DNA from: Streptomyces aurantiacus | GTDB taxonomy: Bacteria; Actinomycetota; Actinomycetes; Streptomycetales; Streptomycetaceae | Assembly (NCBI RefSeq): GCF_027107535.1 | Contig: NZ_CP114283.1 | Location: 3,038,001-3,102,000, forward strand | Length of the DNA stretch: 64,000 nucleotides | Direction: 5' to 3' | In this document: positions 33,497 through 42,180 of the stretch, piece by piece | Position numbering within the stretch: position 1 is the stretch's first letter | Layout of the letters: every line of letters starts with the position of its first letter | Translations under genes and position numbers: made by a program | The notes under the pieces: generated by a model | What the model was told of the DNA's origin: nothing | The model's input: only the letters and a program-made list of their open reading frames with translations | Databases searched by the model: none

Positions 33497-33885
33497 GCGA
33501 GCGCGACGACCGCGTCGTCTACGAGTACGCGCTGCTGCGCGTCGTACCGCGCGTCGAACGAGGGGAGTACTTCAACGCGGGCGTGCTCGTCTACTGCCGC
33601 GCGAAGTCCTTCGTGGCCGCCCACACCCACCTCGACGAGACCAAACTGCGCGCCCTCGACCCGAAGGCGGACGTGGCGGGAGTACAGGCCGCCCTGCGGG
33701 CCGTAGAGGGCGTCTGCGCCGGGGGCGAGGCGGCGGGACAGGCCGCGGGCGACGACCCCGGGCGGCGCTTTCGCTGGCTGATCGCGCCCCGCTCCACAGT
33801 CGTGCAGCCGGGGCCCGTCCACACCGGTCTCACGGCCGATCCCGCGGCCGAGGCGCGGCGGCTGCTCGACCTGCTGGTCAGGTAA
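33493..33885 (+). CDS. DUF3037 family protein, partner of the HipA-like kinase
   Basis: The protein has 130 residues. GTG 33493 overlaps the kinase stop (GTGA) and has GGAGGG 6 nt upstream. The family pattern is VVYEYALLRVVPRVERGEYF, NAGVLVYCRAKSFVAA and FRWLIAPRSTVVQPGPVHTG. DUF3037 genes regularly follow HipA_2-type kinases, suggesting a substrate, inhibitor or antitoxin-like role. No function is established to my knowledge. Confidence 0.85.
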   Translation: MSERDDRVVYEYALLRVVPRVERGEYFNAGVLVYCRAKSFVAAHTHLDETKLRALDPKADVAGVQAALRAVEGVCAGGEAAGQAAGDDPGRRFRWLIAPRSTVVQPGPVHTGLTADPAAEARRLLDLLVR

Positions 33886-33910
33886 TGGATCACATGGGCG
33901 CGGTCGGCCG

Positions 33911-33939
33911 TTGACACTGGGTGCCAAGGCTTCTAGCGT
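33911..33939 (+). promoter_or_regulatory. Strong vegetative promoter of the fabG-SDR operon
   Basis: TTGACA (33911-33916), a 17-nt spacer and TAGCGT (33934-33939) are close to the HrdB consensus. The start codon of fabG is about 105 nt downstream. Confidence 0.75.
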
Positions 33940-33957
33940 CACGTCTGCTGAAGGTAC

Positions 33958-33971
33958 TAAGCGGTCGCTCA
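33958..33971. promoter_or_regulatory. TetR-type operator over the transcription start region
   Basis: TAAGCGGTCGCTCA has the inverted form TnAGCGnnCGCTnA, with the inner AGCG-GT-CGCT palindrome at 33960-33969. It lies 18 nt after the -10 box, so a bound repressor would block transcription. Confidence 0.6.
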
Positions 33972-34044
33972 CCAGAGGGGCGTACCGTGAGAGCCGCAGG
34001 CTTCGGCCTGTCAGAGGGCTTCCCAAGGGCGAGGAGAACCAGCA

Positions 34045-34806
34045 ATGTCCACCACTGAGCAGCGCGTCGCCGTAGTCACCGGTGCCGCGCGCGGCATCGG
34101 CGCCGCGACCGCCGTACGACTGGCCGCCGAGGGCCGCGCCGTCGCGGTGATCGACCTCGACGAGGCCGCGTGCAAGGACACCGTCGAGAAGATCACCGCC
34201 GCCGGCGGCAAGGCGATCGCGGTGGGCTGCGACGTCTCCGACGAGGCGCAGGTCGAGGCCGCCGTGATCCGTGTCGCCGCCGAGCTCGGGGCGCCGACGA
34301 TCCTGGTGAACAACGCGGGCGTGCTCCGCGACAACCTGCTGTTCAAGATGAGCGCGTCCGACTGGGACACGGTCCTGAACGTGCACCTGCGCGGTTCCTT
34401 CCTGATGACGCGGGCCGTGCAGAAGTACATGGTGGACGCCAAGTTCGGCCGGGTCGTCAACCTCTCCTCGTCCTCGGCGCTCGGCAACCGCGGCCAGGTC
34501 AACTACTCCGCCGCCAAGGCCGGACTGCAGGGCTTCACCAAGACGCTCGCGTTCGAGCTCGGCAAGTTCGGCGTCACCGCGAACGCCGTCGCGCCCGGCT
34601 TCATCGTGACCGACATGACGGCCGCCACCGCCGAGCGGGTCGGCATGGGCTTCGAGGAGTTCCAGGCCGCGGCCGCCACCCAGATCCCCGTCCAGCGCGT
34701 CGGCAACCCGGACGACATCGCCAACGCGATCGCCTTCTTCACGGGCGACGACGCCGGATTCGTCTCCGGCCAGGTGCTGTACGTGGCCGGCGGACCGCTC
34801 AACTAG
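34045..34806 (+). CDS. fabG: 3-oxoacyl-ACP reductase-like short-chain dehydrogenase
   Basis: The protein has 253 residues of classical SDR type: VAVVTGAARGIGAATAVRL (TGxxxGxG cofactor loop), ILVNNAGVLRD, the catalytic serine in NLSSSSALGNRG and YSAAKAG (Y-x-x-x-K). IDLDEAACK at strand 2 indicates an aspartate, so the cofactor may be NAD rather than NADP. ATG 34045 has GAGGAG upstream. It is followed 16 nt later by a second SDR, so the pair is an operon. It may take part in fatty-acid or beta-oxidation-like reduction. Confidence 0.88.
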   Translation: MSTTEQRVAVVTGAARGIGAATAVRLAAEGRAVAVIDLDEAACKDTVEKITAAGGKAIAVGCDVSDEAQVEAAVIRVAAELGAPTILVNNAGVLRDNLLFKMSASDWDTVLNVHLRGSFLMTRAVQKYMVDAKFGRVVNLSSSSALGNRGQVNYSAAKAGLQGFTKTLAFELGKFGVTANAVAPGFIVTDMTAATAERVGMGFEEFQAAAATQIPVQRVGNPDDIANAIAFFTGDDAGFVSGQVLYVAGGPLN

Positions 34807-34822
34807 GACTGGGGACAGCGAC

Positions 34823-35581
34823 ATGACCACTGTGGAACTCTCGGGCAAGGTCGCCCTCGTCACCGGCGCCAGCCGAGGCATCGGCTACGGCGTCGCCGAG
34901 GCGCTGCTCGCCCGCGGCGACCGGGTGTGCATCACCGGCCGCAACGAGGACGCCCTCAAGGAGGCCGTCGAGAAGCTCGGCGCCGACCGCGTCATCGGTG
35001 TCGCGGGCAAGGCCCACGACGTCGCCCACCAGGCCCACGCCGTCGAGCGCACCATGGAGGCGTTCGGCCGCGTCGACTTCCTGGTCAACAACGCCGGTAC
35101 GAACCCGGTGTTCGGGCCGATCGCCGACCTCGACCTCGACGTGGCCCGCAAGGTGTTCGAGACCAACGTCGTCTCCGCGCTCGGGTTCGCCCAGCAGACG
35201 TGGAAGGCGTGGCAGAGCGCGAACGGCGGCGCGATCGTCAACATCGCCTCCCTCGCGGGCGTCTCGGCCTCCCCGTTCATCGGGGCGTACGGCATCAGCA
35301 AGGCCGCCATGATCAACCTGACCCTGCAGCTGGCGCACGAGTTCGCGCCCCAGGTGCGGGTCAACGCGATCGCTCCCGCCGTGGTCAAGACCAAGTTCGC
35401 GCAGGCGCTGTACGAGGGCCGGGAGGCGGAGGCCGCCGCGGCCTACCCGCTCGGCAGGCTCGGTGTGCCGTCGGACATCGGCGGCACCGCCGCGTTCCTC
35501 ACCTCGGAGCAGTCCGACTGGATCACCGGGCAGACCCTCGTGGTCGACGGCGGCATCCTCCTCAACGCCGGCGTGTCCTGA
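34823..35581 (+). CDS. Short-chain dehydrogenase/reductase, second of the pair
   Basis: The protein has 252 residues: KVALVTGASRGIGYGVAEAL, FLVNNAGTNPVF, IVNIASLAGVSASPF (Ser) and YGISKAAM (Y-x-x-x-K). CITGRNEDALKEAV at strand 2 carries Arg, favouring NADPH. It has FabG-like length and shares roughly a third of its residues with the upstream gene, so it is not a recent duplicate. It has no recognised substrate. Confidence 0.87.
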   Translation: MTTVELSGKVALVTGASRGIGYGVAEALLARGDRVCITGRNEDALKEAVEKLGADRVIGVAGKAHDVAHQAHAVERTMEAFGRVDFLVNNAGTNPVFGPIADLDLDVARKVFETNVVSALGFAQQTWKAWQSANGGAIVNIASLAGVSASPFIGAYGISKAAMINLTLQLAHEFAPQVRVNAIAPAVVKTKFAQALYEGREAEAAAAYPLGRLGVPSDIGGTAAFLTSEQSDWITGQTLVVDGGILLNAGVS

Positions 35582-35828
35582 ACCGGCCGCTCCGGCGAGG
35601 AGTTCGGTGATTTCTCCGCGGCGTCTCACGGAGTGCGGCGACTGGGAAAATTCATACAGTTGACGGATTTGTTCCGCACACTTTCCAAACAAGTGCCGCA
35701 GAGCCGAAAAAAATCGCACAAATGATGTTCGTGCACGTCAGGTGCCCCGCCATCGGATCCGGTTGACCGGGCGGGGCACTGCGATATGGTCCTGCCCACC
35801 TTGGCAGGGCACATCGAGGAGCGTGCGC

Positions 35829-37409
35829 GTGTTCAACCGGAATCGGTCTCTACGGCACTTGTCGGCGATCGCGTCCATATCCCTGGTGACGGGATGTGGG
35901 GTGTTCTCCTCGGACGCGTCCGAGGACGAGGGTCCGATCGTCGTGGGCACGACCAGCGCGCCCAGCACCCTGGACCCCGCCGCGTCCTGGGACGGCTCCT
36001 GGGAGCTGTTCCGCAACATCTACCAGACGCTCCTCAGCTACCCCGCCGGGGCGGCCGCGCCCGAGCCGGACGCCGCCCAGAGCTGCCGCTTCACCGACGA
36101 CTCCAACCGCGTGTACAGCTGCACGCTGCGGGAGGGTCTCTCCTTCTCCGACGGGCACGGACTCGACGCCAAGGCCGTGAAGCACTCCATCGACCGCATC
36201 CGGAAGATCGCCGTGGACGGCGGCCCCGCGGGGCTGCTCGGCAGCCTGGAGCGGGTCGACACGAAGGGCGACCGCGAGGTCGTCTTCCGCCTCAACAAGC
36301 CCGACGCCACCTTCCCGTTCGTGCTCGCGACGCCGGCCATGTCGATCGTCGACCCCGAGGAGTACCCGGCCGACGCCCTGCGCGAGGACGGCAAGGTCAC
36401 CGGATCGGGACCGTACGGCCTGGACGGCTACGAAGAGGGGCAGGAGGCCCGGCTCGTCCGCAACGACAACTACAAGGGCTTCGCCGACCGGAAGAACGGC
36501 GCCACCACCATCCGGTACTTCCAGGACTCGGGCGAGATGGTCGCCGCGCTGGAGGACGGGCAGATCGACGTGACCCTCCGCGGACTCGCCGCCAAGGACG
36601 TCGTCGACCTCCAGGACCGGCGGGCCAAGGACGAGATCCAGCTGCTGGAGGGGGCGGGCACCGAGATCAGTTACCTGGTGTTCAACCCGAAGGACCCGTG
36701 GGCCAAGAAGGCCGCTGTCCGCAAGGCCGTCGCGCAGGTCATCGACCGTCCGGCCATCGCCCACAACATCTACAAGGACACCGTCGAGCCGCTGTACTCC
36801 ATGGTCCCGCGCGGGCTGGCCGGTCACACCACCGGCTTCTTCGACGACTACGGCAAACCCAGCACCGCCAAGGCCCGGCAGATGCTCCTGGAGGCCGGGA
36901 TCGCCGAACGCGTCCCGCTCACCCTCTGGTACACGACCGACCGGTACGGCTCGACGACCAAGCCGGAGTTCGAGGAGCTCAGACGCCAGCTCAACGCGTC
37001 CGGCCTGTTCAGCGTCACCGTCAAGGGCCGCCCCTGGAAGACGTACGAGGCGGGCTACCGCAAGGGCGAGTACCCGGTGTTCGGCCGCGGCTGGTTCCCC
37101 GACTTCCCGGACGCGGAGAACTTCATCGCGCCGTTCGTGGGCGAGCAGAACGCGCTCGGTACGCCGTACAAGTCCCCCGAGATCACGGACGTGCTGCTGC
37201 CCGAGTCGCGCCGTCAGAGCGACCGCGGGGCCGTCGTCGCGCAGTTCAGGAGGGCCCAGGACATCCTCGTGGACGACGCGCGGCTGCTGCCGCTGTGGCA
37301 GGGCAAGCAGTACGTCGCCGCCAGCGAGGAGATCTCCGGCGTCGAGCGCTCCATCGACCCGTCGACGATCATGATGATGTGGGAGCTGGACCGCAAGACC
37401 AGCTGGTAG
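35829..37409 (+). CDS. Solute-binding lipoprotein of the peptide/nickel ABC family (SBP_bac_5)
   Basis: The protein has 526 residues. GTG 35829 has GAGGAG 7 nt upstream. The signal peptide ends in a lipobox (SLVTGCGVF, Cys near residue 23). Family motifs include GTTSAPSTLDPAASWDGSWE, TLREGLSFSDGHGLDAKAV, GSGPYGLDGYEEG and NPKDPWAKKAAVRKAVAQV. Members bind oligopeptides or related solutes and deliver them to an ABC importer. No permease or ATPase gene is nearby, so it is an orphan that may serve a transporter elsewhere. Lower GC and an oligo-A run occur about 120 nt upstream. Confidence 0.9.
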   Translation: MFNRNRSLRHLSAIASISLVTGCGVFSSDASEDEGPIVVGTTSAPSTLDPAASWDGSWELFRNIYQTLLSYPAGAAAPEPDAAQSCRFTDDSNRVYSCTLREGLSFSDGHGLDAKAVKHSIDRIRKIAVDGGPAGLLGSLERVDTKGDREVVFRLNKPDATFPFVLATPAMSIVDPEEYPADALREDGKVTGSGPYGLDGYEEGQEARLVRNDNYKGFADRKNGATTIRYFQDSGEMVAALEDGQIDVTLRGLAAKDVVDLQDRRAKDEIQLLEGAGTEISYLVFNPKDPWAKKAAVRKAVAQVIDRPAIAHNIYKDTVEPLYSMVPRGLAGHTTGFFDDYGKPSTAKARQMLLEAGIAERVPLTLWYTTDRYGSTTKPEFEELRRQLNASGLFSVTVKGRPWKTYEAGYRKGEYPVFGRGWFPDFPDAENFIAPFVGEQNALGTPYKSPEITDVLLPESRRQSDRGAVVAQFRRAQDILVDDARLLPLWQGKQYVAASEEISGVERSIDPSTIMMMWELDRKTSW

Positions 37410-37499
37410 CGGCGGAGTCGGCCGGAGCCCGGCCGGTTGTCAGTGGGCGGCGGTAGGTTCTGGTGCACCGGAAACGACCGCACATCTAAGGAAGTTCAC

Positions 37500-38183
37500 G
37501 TGACCGACACCGCCATGCTGCCCGAGTCCTGGCGCGGCGTCCTGGGCGAAGAGCTGCAGAAGCCCTACTTCAAGGAGCTCACCGAGTTCGTCGAGGAGGA
37601 GCGCGACAGGGGCCCTGTCTACCCGCCTCGCGACGAGGTCTTCGCCGCGCTCGCCGCGACGCCGTACGAGCGCGTGAAGGTGCTCGTCCTCGGCCAGGAC
37701 CCGTACCACGGCGAGGGCCAGGGCCACGGCCTGTGCTTCTCGGTCCGCCCCGGTGTGAAGACCCCGCCTTCCCTGCGCAACATCTACAAGGAGATGAAGG
37801 AGGAGCTCGGCCACCCCGTGCCGGACAACGGCTATCTGATGCCGTGGGCCGAGCAGGGTGTCCTGCTGCTCAACGCGGTGCTGACCGTCCGTGCCGGTGA
37901 GGCCAACTCGCACAAGGGCAAGGGCTGGGAGAAGTTCACGGACGCGGTGATCCGGGCCGTGACCGACCGGCCCGACCCGGCGGTCTTCGTCCTGTGGGGC
38001 AACTACGCGCAGAAGAAGCTCCCGCTCATCGACGAGGAGCGCCACATCGTGGTGAAGGGCGCCCATCCCTCGCCGCTGTCCGCGAAGAAGTTCTTCGGCT
38101 CCCGGCCCTTCACCCGGATCGACGAGGCGGTCGCCGAGCAGGGCCACGACCCGATCGACTGGCGGATCCCCGACCTCGGCTGA
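37500..38183 (+). CDS. ung: Uracil-DNA glycosylase
   Basis: The protein has 227 residues, normal for family 1. The catalytic motif VLVLGQDPYHGEGQGHGL (Asp near residue 68) and the HPSPLSAKKFFG motif are intact, as are NIYKEMKEEL and MPWAEQGVLLLN. It excises uracil from DNA. GTG 37500 has AAGGAAG upstream. It is a single gene followed by a hairpin. Confidence 0.97.
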   Translation: MTDTAMLPESWRGVLGEELQKPYFKELTEFVEEERDRGPVYPPRDEVFAALAATPYERVKVLVLGQDPYHGEGQGHGLCFSVRPGVKTPPSLRNIYKEMKEELGHPVPDNGYLMPWAEQGVLLLNAVLTVRAGEANSHKGKGWEKFTDAVIRAVTDRPDPAVFVLWGNYAQKKLPLIDEERHIVVKGAHPSPLSAKKFFGSRPFTRIDEAVAEQGHDPIDWRIPDLG

Positions 38184-38199
38184 CGTGAGGTGACGTCAC

Positions 38200-38224
38200 C
38201 AGGTCCTCACCGGCGCCGGACCTG
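38200..38224 (+). terminator. Hairpin terminator after ung
   Basis: CAGGTCC and GGACCTG form a 7-bp stem with an 11-nt loop 17 nt after the ung stop. No T run is present. Confidence 0.5.
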
Positions 38225-38403
38225 AGAACCGGCCGGGCGCCTCGTGCGCCGAGCCTGCCGGCCCGGCCCCGTCACCGGGCTGGCCCAGCGGTGCACGGGG
38301 CCGCCTGAGCTCGATTGTCAGTGCCTGCCGTTAGCGTCGGGAGAGGTGGCAACGGCAGGCGCGGGTGCGCCGGCCGGCGGACGATCGGGTGGAGGGTGAC
38401 GCG

Positions 38404-38964
38404 GTGGCGGAGCGACAGGAACAGGCGGCGGCGGACGCGATGATGACCAGGATCGGACAGGTCGTCATGCTTCTCCACGGCGGCGACCGTGAGGAGGCCC
38501 GGAGCCGTTTCCTGGACCTGTGGGCCGAGATCGGCGAGGAGGGCGACCCGCTCCACCGCTGCACGCTCGCGCACTACATGGCCGACGCGCAGGACGATCC
38601 CTCGGACGAGCTCGCCTGGGACCTGCGGGCTTTGTCGGCGGCGGACGAGCTCACCGACGCGCGGGTCGCGGAGCATCACCAGTCCCTCGCGGTACGGGCT
38701 TTCTACCCGTCCCTGCATCTGAACCTCGCCGCCGACTACGTGAAGCTCGGCCGCTCCGAGGCGGCCCGCAGCCACCTGGGTGTGGCGCGCAGCCGTGTGG
38801 ACGTCCTCGGCGACGACGCCTACGGCGACGGGATCCGGGCCGGCATCGGCCGCCTGGAGTCGAGACTGGACCGGGCAGGTCCGGCCGAGGCGCCCGAACC
38901 CACGCCGAGGCAGGGGAGAGGGCCGGGCGGGGAGACGCTGGGACCGCCACGCCAAAGGCCCTAG
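38404..38964 (+). CDS. Tetratricopeptide-like helical protein
   Basis: The protein has 186 residues, mostly helical. GTG 38404 has GGAGGG 7 nt upstream. GDREEARSRFLDLWAEIGEEG and LNLAADYVKLGRSEAARSHL look like TPR helices. It has a hydrophilic, Pro/Gly/Arg-rich tail of about 30 residues. Such proteins are common in Streptomyces and mediate protein contacts; the partner is unknown. Confidence 0.75.
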   Translation: MAERQEQAAADAMMTRIGQVVMLLHGGDREEARSRFLDLWAEIGEEGDPLHRCTLAHYMADAQDDPSDELAWDLRALSAADELTDARVAEHHQSLAVRAFYPSLHLNLAADYVKLGRSEAARSHLGVARSRVDVLGDDAYGDGIRAGIGRLESRLDRAGPAEAPEPTPRQGRGPGGETLGPPRQRP

Positions 38965-39040
38965 CAATCGAAGGCCGGGGTGCGGGGCCGGGCACGGGCC
39001 GGTCGTCGCCCGGCCGACGTCCTCGGAGCGGCCCCGGCGG

Positions 39041-39505
39041 TCAACGGCCGTACATGTCCTTGCAGATGGCCGCCTGTGGACTGTCCGCCTTCCACCCGCC
39101 GTACGCCCGGCCCAGGGCACAGACGTCCGTGTTCGCCGACGGCACGGACGTGGGCAGGGGCGGGACTGCGCGGTGGTCGGGTCGCCGCGGCCGCTGCTGC
39201 CCGGGCGGCTCGGCGGGGACGTGGCGCGGCGCGTCCGCCGGGGCCGCGGCGGGACCCTCGGGGGCCGTACGGCCAGGGGTGGACGCGGCTGCCGGAGGCC
39301 GGGACGGGCCGATGAGCTCCAGGGCCTCGCGGGCCGGGGCCTGCACGATCTGCGGTTCGGCCCGGCCGCCCGGCCGGGGCTCCGCCACCGGGGGCGGTAC
39401 GGGCGGTGGGCCGGGCGGGGCTGTCCGCTGGATGGTCACACAGCCGGAGACGGCCGAGACGGCCACGGTGACCAGGAGCGTTGCGGTGGTCGCGGTTCGA
39501 TGCAC
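39041..39505 (-). CDS. Hypothetical proline-rich lipoprotein
   Basis: The protein has 154 residues. The signal peptide (TATTATLLVTVAVSAVSGCV) ends in the lipobox VSGC with Cys near residue 22. A proline/alanine-rich low-complexity region covers most of the protein, and the C-terminus has two cysteines (TDVCALGRAYGGW and AAICKDMYGR) that may form a disulfide. The function is unknown. GTG 39505 is the likely start. Confidence 0.72.
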   Translation of the reverse strand: MHRTATTATLLVTVAVSAVSGCVTIQRTAPPGPPPVPPPVAEPRPGGRAEPQIVQAPAREALELIGPSRPPAAASTPGRTAPEGPAAAPADAPRHVPAEPPGQQRPRRPDHRAVPPLPTSVPSANTDVCALGRAYGGWKADSPQAAICKDMYGR

Positions 39506-39592
39506 CCGCGCAACTCTGCTGCGTCGGCCCGGGTTTGGGGAGCCGACGACGGGAGTATGCCCCGCATGGGTGAACGCCCGGCGGCCTGTGCC

Positions 39593-40105
39593 TCAGTCAC
39601 CGGTGACCCCGTCGATGCTCTCGCGGAGCAGGTCGGCGTGGCCGTTGTGCCGTGCGTACTCCTCGATCATGTGGGTGTAGATCCACCGCAGGTTGTAGCG
39701 CTCACCGGTGTGCCTGTTCCCGCCCTCCGACAGGTCGTCCAGGCCGAAGCGCGCCGAGTTGCGGCGGGCGATGGCGATCTCGCCCTGCCAGGTGGCGTGG
39801 GCCTCCTCCCAGGTGTCCGCCTCGGTGAGGTGAAACTCGCCGTCCCGGTCCTCGTCGCTGTAGTAGATCGGCCCGGGGTCGTCATTCGTGAGGACCCTGC
39901 GGAACCAGCCGCGCTCCACGTCCGCCATGTGCCGGACGAGACCGAGCAGGGACAGTTCGGAGGGCGGGACCGACGCGGTCCTGAGCTGAGCGTCGTCCAG
40001 CCCCGCGCACTTCCGGGCGAGGGTCTCCCGGTGGTAGTCCAGCCAGCCCTCCAGCATGGCCCGTTCGCCGGCGTCCTGCGCGGGTTCACTGCGTTCGATC
40101 GTCAT
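39593..40105 (-). CDS. DinB-family (DUF664) metal-dependent helical-bundle protein
   Basis: The protein has 170 residues from ATG 40105. It begins with MTIERSEPAQDAGERAMLEG and contains the DinB/DUF664 pattern LGLVRHMADVERGWFRRVL and WIYTHMIEEYARHNGHADLL, with histidines typical of the metal site. Its relative at 56564-57121 shares these segments nearly word for word. Members may act as thiol S-transferases with mycothiol or bacillithiol. It is not DNA polymerase IV, despite the family name. Confidence 0.88.
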   Translation of the reverse strand: MTIERSEPAQDAGERAMLEGWLDYHRETLARKCAGLDDAQLRTASVPPSELSLLGLVRHMADVERGWFRRVLTNDDPGPIYYSDEDRDGEFHLTEADTWEEAHATWQGEIAIARRNSARFGLDDLSEGGNRHTGERYNLRWIYTHMIEEYARHNGHADLLRESIDGVTGD

Positions 40106-40269
40106 GGCCGCATCATCGCGGACCGTCGCGGGCCCGGCCCACCACTTTCCGTGCCCGGGCCACCGCTGCACCGGCCGCCGCTGCACGGGACCGCCCGGCC
40201 ACCGGGTCCCTGGGGCATCGGTCTCGGCAGGCGCCCACGCCCGCGGACCGTCTCGTCAGTCGTGCCTCG

Positions 40270-40860
40270 TCAGTCGCGCAGCATCCCGTCCAGCAGCTCC
40301 CGCAGCCCGGCCCGTACCTCGCCGAGGGACGGCACGTCCGCGTGGTACGCACCCGCGGCGCACGAGAACATCAGCCCGTCCGCCCAGGCCACCAGGGACA
40401 GCACGTGCCGTGCGGGGTCCGGTGAGCCCGCCGCCGTCAGCAGCCCGGTGAGGGCGTCCCGGAACTGCCGCCCCGTGGCGTCGAAGAACTCGCGCAGTTC
40501 CGGACGCCGGGTCGCCTCCAGCGCCAGCTCGTACCGTGCGATCAGCAGGTGGCGGTTGCCCGTCAGCGAGCGGTGCACCCCGAGGGCCATGCCCTCCGCG
40601 ATCGAGTCGAGGCCGCCCCGCGGATCCGGCATCTCGTCGAGGCCGAGCACCCGCGCCTCGCGCTCCGCGAGACGCCGCACCGCCGCCTCCAGCAGCGCGA
40701 GCCTCGTCCGCGCGAGATTGGACGTGGACCCGGGCGGGAGCCCGGCCGCCGCGTCGACGGCGCGGTGGGTGAGCCCGCGCATGCCGCGCTCGGCGAGCAG
40801 GTCGAGGGCGGAGTCGGCGATGAGTTCGGCGCGGGTCGCGCCGGTGCTGCTGGGGGCCAT
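40270..40860 (-). CDS. TetR-family transcriptional regulator, divergent from FAD monooxygenase
   Basis: The protein has 196 residues from ATG 40860. The N-terminal helix-turn-helix is ELIADSALDLLAERGMRGLT and HRAVDAAAGLPPGSTSNLA, then TRLALLEAAVRRLA. The C-terminus is helical. It is divergent from a flavin monooxygenase gene; the gap contains two exact inverted 16-bp copies of one site, so it probably represses both genes until an inducer binds. Confidence 0.9.
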   Translation of the reverse strand: MAPSSTGATRAELIADSALDLLAERGMRGLTHRAVDAAAGLPPGSTSNLARTRLALLEAAVRRLAEREARVLGLDEMPDPRGGLDSIAEGMALGVHRSLTGNRHLLIARYELALEATRRPELREFFDATGRQFRDALTGLLTAAGSPDPARHVLSLVAWADGLMFSCAAGAYHADVPSLGEVRAGLRELLDGMLRD

Positions 40861-40880
40861 GGGGACCAACCTACCTTTCG

Positions 40881-40929
40881 CACTACATCTGTAGTACGGT
40901 CGACGTGTTCGGATACTACAGATGTAGTG
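40881..40929. promoter_or_regulatory. Double TetR operator (two inverted 16-bp copies)
   Basis: CACTACATCTGTAGTA (40881-40896) and its exact reverse complement TACTACAGATGTAGTG (40914-40929) are separated by 17 bp. Each copy is itself a near-palindrome. They lie between the divergent TetR and monooxygenase starts. Confidence 0.85.
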
Positions 40930-40944
40930 GACGCTGGAGGGGCC

Positions 40945-42153
40945 ATGGCACAGTCACCACGCGCGCTGATCGTGGGCGGCGGCATCGGAGGTCTCACCGC
41001 GGCGGTGGCGCTGCACCGGCGCGGCTGGCGGGTCACGGTCCTGGAGCGGGCGCGTTTCCTCGAACCGGTCGGCGCGGGCATCTCCCTCGCGCCCAACTCG
41101 CTGCGGGCCCTCGACGTGATCGGGCTCGGCGACGAGATCCGCGGCCTCGCCGCCTGGCAGGGCGACGGCGGACTGCGCACCCCCGGCGGCCACTGGCTCT
41201 CGCGGAGCAACGCCGCCGTGATGGCCGAGCGCTTCGGCGGACCGCTCGTCCTCCTGCACCGCGCCACGCTCATCGACAGCCTGGCCGCACGGCTGCCCGG
41301 GGGCGTCGTGCGGACGGCGTCCGCGGCGGTCCTGGTGGATCCCGGTGGTGAGGGCCGGCCCGCACGCGTGAGCACCCCCGCCGGTGAACTGGAGGCCGAG
41401 CTGGTCGTCGGCGCGGACGGTATCCGGTCAGCCGTACGCGGGACGCTGTTCCCGGGGCATCCGGGGCCCGTCTACTCCGGTTTCACCACCTGGCGGACCG
41501 TCATCCCGCTGCCCGGGGTGGCCTTCGCCTCGCACGAGACCTGGGGACGGGGCCGTATCTGGGGCACGCACCCGCTCGACGACGGCCGGGTGTACGCGTA
41601 CGCCGCCGCCCGTGTACCTGCCGGAGGGCGGGCGGCCGACGACGAACGGGCCGAGCTGGTACGGCTCTTCGGCGACTGGCACGACCCGGTCCCCGCCGTG
41701 CTCGCCGCCGCCCGCCCCGAGGACGTCCTGCGCCACGACGTTCACCACATCGCCGAGCCCCTGCCCGCCTTCCACGCCGGCCGGGTCGCCCTGCTCGGGG
41801 ACGCGGCGCACGCCATGCCGCCGACACTGGGCCAGGGCGGCAACCAGGCGATCGAGGACGCGGTCGTGCTCGCCCATCACGCCGACCCGCGTGACGGCCG
41901 GACCGTCGAGGGCCTCGCCGGGTACACGGCGGCCCGCAAACCGCGTACGACCGGAATCAGCCGCAAGGCCGTCGGGGTGGCCCGCCTCAACATGATGCGA
42001 AGCCGTCCCGGGATCATGCTGCGGGACGCGGCGATCACCATGGTCTCCAAGGCCGGGCCCGCCCTCTTCCTGCGGAGTTTCGACGGAATCGCCGACTGGC
42101 GGCCGCCGCGCTCGCCGTATGCTTCCGACGAGACGGGCGTACGTGTCCCCTAG
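40945..42153 (+). CDS. FAD-dependent monooxygenase (aromatic hydroxylase type)
   Basis: The protein has 402 residues. ATG 40945 has GGAGG upstream. The FAD motifs are present: ALIVGGGIGGLTAAVALHRR (GxGxxG), VVGADGIRSAVRG (DG motif) and ALLGDAAHAMPPTLGQGGNQ (GD motif). This is the group-A flavoprotein hydroxylase fold, using NAD(P)H and O2. The substrate is unknown; the TetR control suggests induction by a phenolic or similar compound. A Gfo/Idh/MocA gene follows after 27 nt and may be in the same operon. Confidence 0.92.
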   Translation: MAQSPRALIVGGGIGGLTAAVALHRRGWRVTVLERARFLEPVGAGISLAPNSLRALDVIGLGDEIRGLAAWQGDGGLRTPGGHWLSRSNAAVMAERFGGPLVLLHRATLIDSLAARLPGGVVRTASAAVLVDPGGEGRPARVSTPAGELEAELVVGADGIRSAVRGTLFPGHPGPVYSGFTTWRTVIPLPGVAFASHETWGRGRIWGTHPLDDGRVYAYAAARVPAGGRAADDERAELVRLFGDWHDPVPAVLAAARPEDVLRHDVHHIAEPLPAFHAGRVALLGDAAHAMPPTLGQGGNQAIEDAVVLAHHADPRDGRTVEGLAGYTAARKPRTTGISRKAVGVARLNMMRSRPGIMLRDAAITMVSKAGPALFLRSFDGIADWRPPRSPYASDETGVRVP

Positions 42154-42180
42154 CCCGCCAAAGCGTTGGAGGAGATCCCC

